Below are positions 1-11,035 of a DNA stretch of 64,000 nt, one piece after another. Below the pieces are notes generated by a model, which was not told the DNA's origin, searched no databases, and saw nothing but the letters and a program-made list of their open reading frames with translations. The translations under genes and the position numbers were made by a program. The stretch is from Cololabis saira (lineage: Eukaryota; Chordata; Actinopteri; Beloniformes; Belonidae), in assembly GCF_033807715.1 (NCBI RefSeq), contig NC_084587.1:13931017-13995016 (forward strand), in the 5' to 3' direction. Each line of letters begins with the position of its first letter. The first letter of the stretch is position 1.

Positions 1-624
1 GTGGACATCGGTCCAACTGTTCAATAGCCACTGCAGATGTCAGCCAATCAATTCACATGACTTAATGGGATCTGACTGACTAGTATTGATTCCAAATATG
101 AAGTCTGCCCACCGCGGAGCATTAACATATTTTATCTGAGATCTGACGAAAAATAAATAGATCTATAAAAGTAGATATTCTGGACCTTTCAAATGTATAT
201 AGCGCGTGTAGAAGTATCTCAAAGTTCTTTTTTATAGCCACCATGCCCCGATACATTACCCTGCATGGTCCAGATGTTTCCCTTCCAATTATTCAGGTGT
301 GTCAGTTCAGGGAAACATCCCAAATATGCAGGGCAGTAGGACCTGAGACCCTGAATTGTATGTGGTAACATGGCTCGGTGGGGAAATAACTACTAAGTCC
401 TAAGAACTACGAAGTGTGACATCAAAAAACATTTTCCTAAGATTCTAGATCACTAGTTTACTAGTGTATTTTAGAGGCCGTGCTTTGGCGGAGAGCTGTG
501 ACAATGACAGCAGCCAGAAAGCCACATTCACGGTTTTTCAGTGCTGTAGTCCAAGCTATAAATACTGAAGAATGAATGATCTTATATGTGGAATAAATGA
601 AAACAGGGAACACTTGTTACAATC
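1..624. other. spock intron, no gene seen
   Basis: This stretch lies upstream of the thyroglobulin exon of the SPOCK gene and is read as intron. I see no coding exon, RNA gene or clear repeat in it before the hAT element begins. Earlier SPOCK exons (Kazal-like and EF-hand parts) must lie left of the window. Confidence 0.5.
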
Positions 625-1845
625 AGAGGTGTATAAAGTACTGGAAAAAAGTAACTACCGGTAAGTAAAAGTAGAAATACCATAACTGAAAAAGACTTTG
701 GTAAAAGTTAAAGTCACCCATAAAAAAAACTACTTGAGTAAAAGTCTTAAAGTAGCTCACATTAAATGTACTTAAGTATCACAAGTATCTTGTGAAAAAA
801 TATACTCAAGTATCAAAAGTAAAAGTACAAGTATTTTATAGTACGCATGAAAAGAAGCAACACAACCAAAAATGATCCTTCCCTTGTTTTTTTTAATTTC
901 ACTTTCAGGTGAAGGAAATATGGTATAGAATACAACACCAAAAATTACGATGGAGTATTAGGGCCAAACTAAGACAAAAAAAAAAGGAAATTACGAGAAT
1001 AAAGTCGTAAAATTACGAGAATAAAGTCGGAATATTTTGAGAATAAAGTCGTAATATTACGAGAATAAAGTCATAATATTATATATATTATAAATATATA
1101 AATATAACTTCACAAAATACTCAATATTCCTCATTTTTACACAGGGAGAAGAGTTCTCATAAATTATATTCTCATAATATTACGACTTTATTCTCATAAT
1201 GTTACTACTTTATTCTCGTAATGTTACGACTTTATTCTCGTAATATTACGACTTTATTCTCGTAATTTTACAACTTTATTCTCGTAATGTTACGACTTTA
1301 TTCTCGTAATGTTACGACTTTATTCTCGTAATGTTACGACTTTATTCTCGTAATATTAAGACTTTATTCTCGTAATATTACGACTTTATTCTCGTAATAT
1401 TACGACTTTAATCTCATAATATAACCACTTTATTCTCATAGTACGACTTTATTCTATTACGACTTTATTCTCGTAATTTTACGACTTTATTCTCATTATA
1501 TTATGACTTTATTCTCGTAATTTTACGACTTTATTCTCATTATATTATGACTTTATTCTCGTAATTTCCAATTTTTTTTGTCTTAGTTTGTATAATACTC
1601 CGTCGTAAATAATAAACAGTTTTTCTTGCAAAATATAATTCTTTGATTATTTTAATTTCTAACGAGTAACAAGGTGGCAAATGTCAAAGTAACGAAGTAA
1701 AAGTATATTTTTTAACTTTTAAATCTAGTGAAGTAAAAGTAAAAGTCCTGATTAAAAAAAAAAAACGCAAGTAAAGTACAAATCCTCAAAAAAACTACTT
1801 AGGTAGTGTAACGAAGTACATCTACTTCGTTACTATACACCTCTG
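625..1845. mobile_element. Non-autonomous hAT transposon (1221 bp) with 8-bp TSD
   Basis: The element starts CAGAGGTGTATA and ends TATACACCTCTG, giving inverted termini. It is flanked by a perfect 8-bp target-site duplication GTTACAAT (617-624 and 1846-1853), as expected for the hAT superfamily. Subterminal sequence is rich in AAGTAMNAAAGTA-type motifs on both sides. No transposase ORF is present. A second inverted-repeat element (947-1606) is nested inside it. It sits in a SPOCK intron. Confidence 0.9.
947..1606. mobile_element. Nested MITE built on a 21-bp minisatellite
   Basis: The left end ACGATGGAGTATTAG and the right end (reverse complement ACGACGGAGTATTA) form inverted termini. The interior is two opposed arrays of a 21-22 bp unit, GACTTTATTCTCGTAAT plus TTAC, in + orientation from about 1140 to 1570 and in - orientation from about 985 to 1080. 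The left terminus matches the element at 32349-32811 (same GAGTATTAGGGCC core). No clear target duplication was found. Confidence 0.7.
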
Positions 1846-2994
1846 GTTACAATTAACACAATTTAATTAGTTTTTTAACTCTGACCAGCTGTACATCTTT
1901 CTCTTGTGTTCCTACTTGTTTGTTTATTGTTTAACTTATCTGTCAGGTTGTTGACGTCCATTGCCCCCTACGAAGATATCAGAAAACGTTTCACCCAAAC
2001 AAGATCCATATCTACAGTTATCTTTGGAGCACATTTCACCTTAACAAACAGCGCTGATTCAGGGTGAATGAGTGTGCGTAAACTCAAGCACATGTGGCCC
2101 AGACGAGACCCAGATCTGCATTGTTCTGGGCTCTTTGGGCCGTGCCTGGCCCTCTCAACGCTTGTCATAACCCGTGCCAAAGCTGGCTGATGATGTTTGG
2201 ATCACATTTGACCCACGCAACACATGTTACAGTATAATTCTTGTTAGCTCCAGCTTATGACCCCTGGGCCACGTCCAGCCCACAAAACACTTGCCGGTGC
2301 CAAAACTGAGCCAAAGCTGCAAAAAAAAGCAGCCCAGATGAGACACGAAATATGTCTGCGATCAGGGTTAGCTGTTTGATATAGCCACATAGCCATATGC
2401 TCTACAAGCAAAGAGCACAAGATTATCACAAGAAACCAAATAAAAAGCATAAAACTCCCTAAAAAAATAAAAAATAAACCCTAGTTCTACTGAATGACAT
2501 GTTTTTTTTCCAACCCTCTGCAAGCAAATAACCAAGAAAAACGTATTCAGTCAGAATAACTGACATTTCTGTGATGCAAATAATGTTACTGGCCTGTGCA
2601 ATACAAAGAAAGTGCCCAAAGCCTTATTGTACCTAGGATGAAAATTGATTTATCTTTTTAACAAAGCAACTGCATTTAAAGATGAGTCATCGGCTGCACT
2701 TGCAAGAGCAACAACAGCGGGATGACAAAAGCCTCGACAAAAACAAGAAATACCCAGCAGAAACAAGGGCCACACAGATAAGGAGTATTCCCAGAAAGGC
2801 AGACCACTCACTTCCCCCCATCCTCTCTCCCTCTCTCAGATTCCCCGTGTAAAGGGGAGCTGTCCAGTATCAACAAAAAGCAAGCTGGGAAGAAGTTACT
2901 CGGTAAGACGCGCACAGAATCACAAACACTCACAAAAACAGCGAGCCGTTCCAGCTTATTGTGCGCGCCTGTATGTTTTGGCTCCGATCTGTAG
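1846..2994. other. spock intron, no gene seen
   Basis: AT-rich sequence between the hAT element and the thyroglobulin exon. Short ORFs on both strands look random. The last 60 bases lead into a CTGTAG acceptor at 2989-2994. Confidence 0.5.
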
Positions 2995-3132
2995 GTCAGT
3001 ATCTGCCGTCCTGTGATGAGGAGGGATACTACAGGTCCCACCAGTGTCACAGCAGCAGCGGCCAGTGCTGGTGTGTGGATCGCTATGGCAACGAGGTGGC
3101 AGGCTCACGCACCCACGGCCCTGCAGACTGCG
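2995..3132 (+). CDS. spock3: spock exon: thyroglobulin type-1 domain
   Basis: This 138-nt exon lies between acceptor CTGTAG (ending 2994) and donor GTAGGC (3133), phase 1 at both ends. It encodes a Tg1 module with the CWCV core and its ordered cysteines (SC, QC, QCWC, DC). Translation upstream of 2995 does not resemble the family, which decides the exon start. Confidence 0.85.
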
Positions 3133-6100
3133 GTAGGCAAAACCCCCAAGAACACAGTGTCAGCTTTCTTTGTTTGAGGAAGACGTAAAAGAACAGATAG
3201 TTTCGATAAGCGACTAGTTCACAGACATCCACACAAACGATTTGTATCATTTGAAATTTGCATTTAATGTGTTGGTTTCATATTTTTTCACTATCTCAGT
3301 TATAGTCAGAGGTCATTAGAAATTATTCTCATACTGAAATTATAAATTTGTCCTTCTTTGTCCTTCTTTGACAACTTCAGAGACTTGCCCCAAAAAACGA
3401 AAGCAAAAACCAGTGGAGACACATTTTTAAGGTCCAGATTCTCTATTGGCATTAAGAATTATTCATCCATGTGGGTGTTTTGGTGCCAATTATTTTTCAG
3501 TTTGTGTCTAAATTTGAACCCCAAATTTCTTTTTCACAGTGATTTTTTTTTTCAATGAATTCTACAAAAAGATTAGTAACCTGGTGTGAAATGACCCAAA
3601 TATAAATTTTCTGTTACGTCTCATCTTATAAAAGCGGTCTAATTTGCTTGTTTGTTTTTTTTTGTATTTATGGATGTTTTTGTCAGGTCTGCTGACGGGA
3701 ACACTGACGTCACAGCCAGTCATTACAGTCATTAGTGCATGAGTCACATTATTACCTTAATCACTCCGTTAATTAAAGGCCAAACTAGGACCCGGCTTCC
3801 CCGTCGGTCCAGTGCGTCGTGTTTTGTTTCATTTGAAGGCTAACATAAAGACCTATTGCCATTATGGGCAGCGATCTTTCCATGCTTTTCTTAAGAATTT
3901 TCTTTTGTAATAAACAACAAAGCTGCTAAAATAACCCAACTATTACGCTACACTCATCAACCGCTTAGCTTAAACTTTAAGCTACTAACTCTGCTACTGC
4001 GTTCTTCGTACAATTACTATTAAGGGGACAACATGTAAGATTTAGGATTGTTTTGTTTGCCATCAGATACAATTATATAATGCAACATATTTCTGCACGA
4101 TTAAGGGAATGGTCTTTTGATTGACAGCTGGTCATGGTTAATGACTACCTGTCATCGCTTTAGCTACTCAGCTCTCTATTGACCTGAGCACAACAGAGCA
4201 CAAACATTAATATTTCAAAGATAATATTGGTTGTTTTGCTGTTAACTGGTCTAAGAAACTACGGTGAAAGGTTTTGCGTTTGATGGGTTTGGGGCTGGAG
4301 CTTTGCAAAACAGACTATAGCAGCGATCTTCAGTTAAAGGGAAAGTTTGTTTTTTTACAACCTGGACCTTATTTCTGGCATTTTTTATGGTTGTATACTC
4401 ACCCAGGCAAGTTTGGTGTCATTTGGAGTCATTCGGAAGATATTAGGGTTTTTTTTGTGAGCCGCTTCTCCATATAACGGTAGTGAATGGGGCACAGACG
4501 GACACAGACGATGCAGCGCCTAAATAACACATGATTGCCGCGAAACTCGTTCATTTATTTTATGAATCACTAGATCTGCTTCCAGGACCTGTTGTCTACA
4601 TCCGGGGCTGTGTGTGTAACAAATAAATCCGTTTGTAAACAAGACCTCTGAACTCATGACGTCATCTCTGTGCGCGCATCGCAGACACAGCTCCGTGTAC
4701 AGCTGGAGTTCGCTACTGTTAGTTTACTGTTAGTTATTTGAAACATGTCTGAATATTTGTCAAATTCTGAGGTTGTGGATGACGACTTTGAATATGATGG
4801 ACGTCCTTACTGTTTTGAGCCAGAGTATACGGCTGAAGAGCTCACTGAACGGAGGACAGAGTCCGCGCACAGAGATGACGTCATGAGTTCAGAGGTCTTG
4901 TTTACAAACGGATTTATTTATTACACAGACAGTGCCACAATGTTACAACAGGTCCTGGAAGCAGATCTAGTGATTCATAAAATAAATGAACGAGTTTCGC
5001 GGCAATAATGTGTTATTTAGACGCTGCATCGTCTGTGTCCCGCTGTGCCCCGTTCACTACCGTTATATGGAGAAGCGGCTCGCAAAAAACCCCTAATATC
5101 TTCCGAAGGTCTCCAAATGACACCAAACTTGCCTGGGTGAGTATACGACCATAAAAAATGCCAGAAATAAGGTCCAGGTTGTAAAAAAACGAATTTTCCC
5201 TTTAAAGGCTGCTGGCAACACAGGACGCCACATGGACTTCCATAAGATTACAGGCTCTAGTAGTAGCTGGGTCCTCCAATTGGAGATGGGTCTGTTTCCA
5301 GACTGTGGGATAGTGGAGCTATTCTGTCTCCTGGAAACATGTGACCTCTACTCTACGGAGCAGCTTTCACTAGTACTGTACCCAAACCCTTACCTTTCAT
5401 GAGAGGAGGTCACGTGTTTCTGGTCTAGAATGGAGCTCCACTTTCCTCACAATCTGTAGCCAGAATATTTTTTCTGGTCAAACAATCTTTGCTTTGGATG
5501 AATTCATGAGCGATTGCAGCTAGCCCTTGCTCAGTCGCCTACACCTGTCATAGTCCGAGCAGAGCTCCGCTAGTCCTCGTTTCAGCTCTGGCTGCACATT
5601 TGGAAGTTGTTTCAGTAGCAACATCAGTTCCGTCTGAAAGGAGAATGCTTGGATCAATTTGAGGAAAATGAATGTAGAGTAACATTAATTTGTGTGATAG
5701 GTTAGCATAAGCCAAGCTCGCGAAACCCAAATAACCACCCGGTAAGAGGAATATATGCAAGCCAGCTTCCAGGCCTGCTCGTTCTGGTAGTTTGCCCAGA
5801 GTTGGATTAACAGAGTTAAGTGGTATCATTGGCTGCCAGAATGATGTTTGGCACCAAAAAATGCTCCTCAGAAAATCTTGGGGCGATGTCACAGGAGGCT
5901 TTTCCAGTTCTTTTTACATGGTCAATGGATCAAAAAAGTAAAATATTACTTAAACTGCATCGTGGGTGTTTGTTTCTAGGTGTGATCTTGGAGTCCTCTG
6001 GGGACCTCGGTAGCGGCGACTCATTGTTCACCGACGACGACGAAGATTCATTTGTCCTCAACGACCAGGCGGGTTTGGACGACGAGGACGACGAAGACGA

Positions 6101-6137
6101 GGACGATGATGATGACAACGATGAGTATCTGCCGTGA
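2995..6137 (+). CDS. spock3: SPOCK/testican C-terminal part (last two coding exons)
   Basis: Testicans are secreted, calcium-binding chondroitin/heparan-sulfate proteoglycans of the extracellular matrix, mostly neural. Two exons are seen: 2995-3132, a thyroglobulin type-1 repeat with PSCDEEGYY, QCHSSSGQCWCVD and GSRTHGPADC; and 5980-6137, an SSGDLGSGD segment followed by a long Asp/Glu tail ending DEYLP and TGA. Both junctions are phase 1, so the exons join in frame. The Kazal and SPARC/EF-hand exons lie left of the window. The SGD-x-x-SGD motif after the Tg1 domain is the conserved glycosaminoglycan-attachment region of the family. The Tg1 wording (CWCVDRYGNEV) and the DDEDD-type tail look closest to testican-3, with testican-1 next, so the family call is strong and the paralogue call is inferred. 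The gene converges on slc44a1. Confidence 0.85.
3133..4333. other. spock last intron, 5' part; no gene seen
   Basis: AT-rich intron sequence between the Tg1 exon and the TTAA-type fold-back element. No exon, RNA gene or clear repeat was recognised. Confidence 0.5.
4338..5201. mobile_element. TTAA-flanked fold-back transposon with ~340-bp inverted arms
   Basis: The ends AGGGAAAGTTTG and AATTTTCCCT are inverted and flanked by TTAA on both sides (4334-4337 and 5202-5205), the target preference of piggyBac and Kolobok elements. Arms of about 340 bp (4338-4676 and about 4861-5201) are near-identical reverse complements. The roughly 180-bp centre starts an 87-codon ORF (4745). It lies in the last spock intron. 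Assignment to Kolobok or piggyBac is not settled, because no transposase is present. Confidence 0.8.
4745..5008 (+). pseudogene. Small ORF inside fold-back element (captured first-exon-like)
   Basis: This is an 87-aa ORF, MSEYLSNSEVVDDDFEY onward, with an acidic N-terminus and an RPYCFEPEYTAEEL segment. The first ~37 residues lie in the unique centre of the element; the rest is encoded by the right inverted arm. The RPYxFEPE wording resembles N-termini of transposon-linked multi-copy fish proteins, often annotated as P2RX7-like; this is a recollection, not a search result. It probably began as a first exon of an autonomous relative and is not a host gene. Confidence 0.4.
5206..5979. other. 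spock last intron, 3' part
   Basis: Intron sequence between the fold-back element and the terminal spock exon. Open frames here (5548-5892 on -, and the 5820-5979 extension on +) show no family features. A pyrimidine-rich tract leads to the TTTCTAG acceptor. Confidence 0.5.
5980..6137 (+). CDS. spock3: spock terminal coding exon: SGD motif and acidic tail
   Basis: The acceptor is TTTCTAG ending at 5979 and the stop TGA is at 6135-6137. The exon encodes a Ser-Gly-Asp glycosaminoglycan-attachment stretch (SSGDLGSGD), then a tail of almost only Asp and Glu ending in EYLP. The open frame runs upstream to about 5820, but that part is intron. Confidence 0.88.
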
Positions 6138-8260
6138 TTTTTTTTTTTTTTTTTTTTAAGATTGAGAAGAAAAAAAAATGGAAAAAGAGGAGAAAAAAAA
6201 TTGAAAACATTGTTTGTTTGGTCAAATTGCACGTTTCTAGGTGACTCCCCAGGCAGATACTTCATCCTTCTAACAGCCTATGGACTACTCTCTGTGTACT
6301 GTTTCTTCTTTAAATAAGAAAAAAAGTTGTATATTCCAGGGAAGAGCTTATGATTTCTATTCTTGTTTATGTAGAAAATATGATTGGTTAGTGGCACTTG
6401 TTCACTTGTGTGTCAGCCTAACCGGAGAATATAAAAAGATCTAATCGGCAACCTGTCCGTCACTTTGGATTTGGTCACGTTTGCTAAAAACCTTCCCCGT
6501 CATCGGACAGCCTGTGTCTTTCAGTGTCTCCTGTCATTGTGCTGCACTCTGTGACCTGAGTGTGTTTATGCCCAAGGCGTAATCTGTAAAGAGATTTACC
6601 TGTTAATTCTTACGTTTTGTTCCTCTCCTCCCCGTGCCCGTTTTATCCTCATAAAAATGTTCCTATGTATAGGTGAGATGTTGATGATGTAGATAAGAGA
6701 ATATTGCACTCTAGGTTTCTTTTGATCTTGATTTCTTACTGTGACTGTAACTATGTTGAAAAACAAGATAAGAGTTAGACACGCTCCATCAGAAGAATTA
6801 AGGTTGAAAATTATATCATTGTGAGTTGGATAACAATCAGAACCGACATGCTAAATATTTTCGAGGATACACAAATCATCACAAAAGGCTCGGTAAGGAA
6901 AGATGTGTTATTATTATTTGGCCGCTGGTGTTTCGCTGGGGTGGAGCACTATTGTTATCTATTTTTGTAATCCATCATAGGTTGAATAAAGAAGATGAAA
7001 CTGTTTTTTTTCTCGCAGCGTGTCCAATGCTGCGTGACGTAGTTTCAGTTCGTAGAACCGGAGGCCAAACCTTTTGAGGAACTCAAAACAAAACAAGAAG
7101 TTGAGGTTGTTTAAAAAGAAAAAAAAGAAAAAAAAAGAAAAAAAAAATCCCTTCAAGTGTGTATAGGTGAAGCTACGCTCAAACAGGTCATTGATCTCAC
7201 TGAAAAACCTCATCAGAGTTAAGAAGAAAACGTGGTGTTTGATGTTCTTACAGTTTTAGATATGATGTGATTTTTAGCATACAGCGTGACAGAACAAAAT
7301 ATCTTGCACAAAATGTCAAGTCATGCAGACCTGTTTAAAAAAATAAAAAATAGGGAGGAGGTTCAAGGGTGAGGTGTGCCTTTTACTGGTAAGGACAGGT
7401 GGTGGTGACGGAGGGAGACGCATGCTCACTAGGCTGACTTAAACTTGTCTTTATACTGCATAAGAGAGCCTTTATTATCAAGCCTGCGTACAACTTGGAC
7501 TTAAGTATGTTATGTGTTTGGGGTCGCTCTTACGATGGTGTTACATAGGCCATACATCAGATCTTTAATTAGTTTCATAGGATTTGCTAGAATGTAGAGA
7601 AGCACAGAGATGCTTAGCAGTTAAGGCATATAAACACTTAGACTCTGCTGGATATGAAAATGTTTTATATATATATATTATACACTGGCATAGAGGAAGC
7701 TTTGGTTTAGACAGCTTTATATGAAAAGAGGATGATCATCTTACAGTCTTTGCTTTTTTTTCTTTCTGTTTTTGTTTTAAATGCTTGGTCTCTGCACTAA
7801 CTGTTTATAGTGTAAATCTGTCAGGGTCAAAAATTCAATCTGAACCCAGATGTGTGTGTTGATACGTCATGTTCACGCTGGTGCGGGGGTCAGCTGCGGT
7901 CCTTTGATCATTTTCAGAAATGAATCTGGCTTCATTATGAGTCGAATATTTGTGAAAATTTCAGTTTATAACCTGAGAAGTGCCATCTAATGTCCAATTG
8001 TTTTTTTTTTTCCTTTTTTTTCGTTCTGTTTGAATTAAAATTCACTTCAAACTTCAAATTTGGAAAACATTTCATTTTGAAGTGTTTCATTCATGAGTGA
8101 TTATTTAATGACCTCGAACACTGTAGCCACACTCAACCTTTCACACGCGATCACCACAGCTCTGATAATGTTAGGTTATGATACGGATGCATTTCTTCTT
8201 TTTTTTTTTACAGTGTACGTATGATTTGCTTAAATAAAGGCTATATTGACCAATATCTCT
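6138..8260 (+). other. Probable spock 3' UTR with two poly(A) signals
   Basis: AT-rich non-coding sequence after the spock stop. AATAAA occurs at 6985-6990 and again at 8233-8238; the second is followed within 25 bases by TG-rich sequence typical of a cleavage-stimulating element. Either could end the mRNA, giving a 3' UTR of about 0.9 or 2.1 kb. No other gene is seen. Confidence 0.45.
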
Positions 8261-8453
8261 GTTGTCGCAGGTGTTATTGCACCGACACACGAATCACATG
8301 GATGCATCAGACCACTTCTTGTTTTCATGTTTCAGTGTTTCTGTTCCATAAACAATGTTTCTGTTCCCTGTTTGTGGTTTTGTTTAGGAAGAAACAAGAT
8401 GTGATGGTTTGTGAGCCTTGAATGGTGGAACTGTGTAAAATGCACAAAGAAAG

Positions 8454-8552
8454 TCACATTGTTACCCAAAATTCAAAGACATCTAGCTTCAATTCAGGGA
8501 TGCAATGAGAAATTAAAACACATGCACACATGCAGGAACATTGTTACATTAT
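8454..8552. repeat. 99-bp direct repeat, copy 1
   Basis: The 99 bases beginning TCACATTGTTACCC recur at 8776-8874 with one mismatch (T versus C near the end). The two copies flank a LINE reverse-transcriptase fragment. No known repeat family was recognised. Confidence 0.85.
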
Positions 8553-8589
8553 GCAATATTTTTTGCATGACATATTTTTGTCCAAAGCA

Positions 8590-8772
8590 GTAGAGATTTT
8601 ATCGATAAGTTGCAATAAAGCCATATATGTTGAATGTTTTTTGCGAAAACCATATTGGTGTTTGTACAATATGTTATTTTCATTGAGATGTGTAATAACT
8701 CTTTTGTAAATTAACTTTTCCAGGACCTTGGAAAAGCAAGGCAAAATCGAAATTGGTCTGTAATTGTTGAAA
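8590..8772 (-). mobile_element. LINE reverse transcriptase fragment (CR1/L2 type)
   Basis: On the minus strand this reads YRPIS-like, then LPCFSKVLEKLIYKR and YGFRKKHSTYMAL. These are the N-terminal RT motifs (fingers, motif 0/1) of CR1/L2/Jockey-type non-LTR retrotransposons. Only about 60 codons remain, with neither the 5' end nor the 3' tail. The fragment lies between the two 99-bp direct repeats. Confidence 0.75.
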
Positions 8773-8775
8773 AAA

Positions 8776-8874
8776 TCACATTGTTACCCAAAATTCAAAG
8801 ACATCTAGCTTCAATTCAGGGATGCAATGAGAAATTAAAACACATGCACACATGCAGGAACATTGCTACATTAT
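8776..8874. repeat. 99-bp direct repeat, copy 2
   Basis: Second copy of the 99-bp segment at 8454-8552, differing at a single base. The flanks differ on both sides, so the homology stops abruptly. Confidence 0.85.
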
Positions 8875-10040
8875 TTAAGAGAAAAATCAGGAGAATATTT
8901 TATGCTATATGCGTGCATACAGCCTGTTTAAGCTTACGTGTGAGGCACAATGCATACATTAAATAGCCCTGTGCAGGATAAAGGTATGTTCATTGGCCTA
9001 GAAAAAGGTTGTTTCCGTGTTTTGGCTGTGAGCATAATGTCTGTGCGCATGTTTTATTCAGCACAGCCCGGTGTAGCCGGGCTGCAGGAATTTCCACGGC
9101 AGACAAATGTGTGTTAATGTGTTGACAACAGGACCTGTCAGCAGCCCCAGATAAGGAAGTCACTGGACAAATATCAAATGTTCATTTTCACACACTTTCT
9201 CCAAAGGCCCTTTATGTGGTGAACATTGAAAGACAGAGAGATACCATCTATGTGGCTCCTTTCCAAACACCGAAGGCTGCCGTTTGGAAACGGTTCAACA
9301 ACAATAAAAAGTGATCTGTCCGTGAATGGGGAGACAGAATGACTGCGAGTTGACGGGAAGGGCCTCAAATTGCAGGAAGCCTTTTCTGGTGTTCGGAAAT
9401 CGGGTTTCATGGATAAGCAAAAGCCTGTGACGCAGGTTTGTTGTTTTTTTTTTTAATCACTTTTGCCCTCTGGTGAATGATGAGGCTTAGCCACCTTCCA
9501 GGTTGATGCTGTTTGGGTATTTAAACCACCACAGCTGATGTGGGAGAATGTTTTTCTGCCTCAGCTGAGTCTGTTGTAACATCATAGTGTCATATCAACG
9601 CTGGTAGAAATGACATGATAATACAGTTATAACAATGAATGAATTGAGGAGTAGAATTAAAATAAATTGTCCAAGAATGTTTTCATTATATAATTTCAAA
9701 TGGTTTGGTGGTTCAGTTTAAACATTATTAAGCAGGATTTAAAAAAAGAGAATTCATCCAAACTGGAAATAGTGTAGAGAGCTTAATATTTAGTCGTTCA
9801 TAAAGGATGAAAGATGGCATGAATATGTAGGATGGGATAGAAAATTGAATGTAAAGTGCCTGCGCTTCTTGCATAATTAATTAATATGAGCAAGATAATT
9901 GTCAGGTGTAATGATGTGTATGTGAAGCAAATTCAGTCGCTTGTATTGATGGTGGTCTTTTTATTTTTTTTATTAATTATGGGAATTATCTCTGTTATAT
10001 AAAGACAAAGGTCCACACGAGCTGAAATTGAATTAATTAA
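8875..10040. other. Intergenic, no gene seen
   Basis: Between the 99-bp repeat and a short tandem repeat. Short ORFs such as 9174-9410 (-) have no recognisable features. Nothing can be supported here. Confidence 0.4.
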
Positions 10041-10140
10041 TACATTTATACATTTATGCATTTATACATACATATACATACCTATTTATACATACATATA
10101 CAGACATTTATACATACATACATATTTATACATACATATA
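10041..10140. repeat. Microsatellite of ACATTTATACATACAT-like units
   Basis: Imperfect tandem array of TACATA/CATTTATA units ending directly at the TA target site of the mariner MITE. Confidence 0.7.
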
Positions 10141-10506
10141 CAGGACTGTCTCAGAAAATTAGAATATTGTGATTTTCTGTAATGCAATTACAAAAACAAA
10201 AATGTCATACATTCTTGATTCATTACAAATCAACTGAAATATTGCAAGCCTTTTATTATTTTAATATTGCTGATCATGGCTTACAGCTTAAGAAAACTCA
10301 AATATCCTATCAAAAAATTTGAATATTCTGGGAATCTTAATCTTAAACTGTAAGCCATAATCAGCAATATTAAAATAATAAAAGGCTTGCAATATTTCAG
10401 TTGATTTGTAATGAATCCAGAATGGATGACATTTTTTGTTTTTTTAATTGCATTACAGAAAATAAAGAACTTTATCACAATTTTCTAATTTTCTGAGACA
10501 GTCCTG
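10141..10506. mobile_element. Palindromic Tc1/mariner MITE (366 bp), TA TSD
   Basis: The ends CAGGACTGTCTCAGAAAATT and its inverse are flanked by TA on both sides. Almost the whole element is one long imperfect palindrome (arms about 170 bp) with a small centre, so it has no coding capacity. A second, end-damaged copy is at 19651-19955 in slc44a1 intron 10. Confidence 0.9.
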
Positions 10507-10679
10507 TATATATCAGTAATCAGGTACCCCTTTGGTTTCCTAAAGTGGCCACAGGAAGAGATGGAAGCCACTGTTATTAAGAGAAGGAAGCTCCTCACGA
10601 CCCACAGAGGATTTTTATTTCAAATATCCAGGAGTGCATCAAGAACACGGCCCCTAAAGATAAGCTGCTAAGTGAATGT

Positions 10680-11035
10680 CTCAGACCCCAGAAATCCAGT
10701 GCAGAAGAAGATGTGGAGAAACCAGTGCATGGGATGTACCATCGACAGAGAAAAGAAGCGGCTGACATTGAGAAATCCTACCGGTGGCCGGAAAAGGCTG
10801 GACTGTCGGCCAGCGTGGAGACATTAATCATGGCAGCACAAGAACAGGCCTTGAGCACAAGAGCGATAGAAGCCAGGGTCCATCACACCAGACAAGATCC
10901 CATCTGACCGTGCAAAGATGTGCCAGAAACAATCCAGCAGATAATAGTGGGATGCAAGATGCTGGCAAGCAAAGCACACATGCACAGCACAACCAGGTGG
11001 TGGTTAAAGTGTACAAAAACATCTGCACTGAGTAT
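10680..11035 (+). mobile_element. Degenerate LINE 3' ORF fragment (R2/NeSL-like)
   Basis: The + strand reads KSYRWPEKAGLSASVETLI, AAQEQALSTRAIEARV and HHTRQDP, then after a frameshift CRLCKDVPETIQQIIVGC. This resembles the C-terminal region with a CCHC-like finger found in R2/NeSL-type non-LTR elements of vertebrates (from memory). Frame breaks make it non-functional. The clade assignment is tentative. Confidence 0.6.

Noticed and set aside
5820..5979. Upstream extension of the terminal spock frame as coding sequence
   Set aside because: A TTTCTAG acceptor at 5979 and family alignment place the exon start at 5980; residues before it do not fit testican.
5930..6265. Minus-strand ORF with a poly-Ser run
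   Set aside because: It is the antisense of the acidic Asp/Glu tail of the spock terminal exon.
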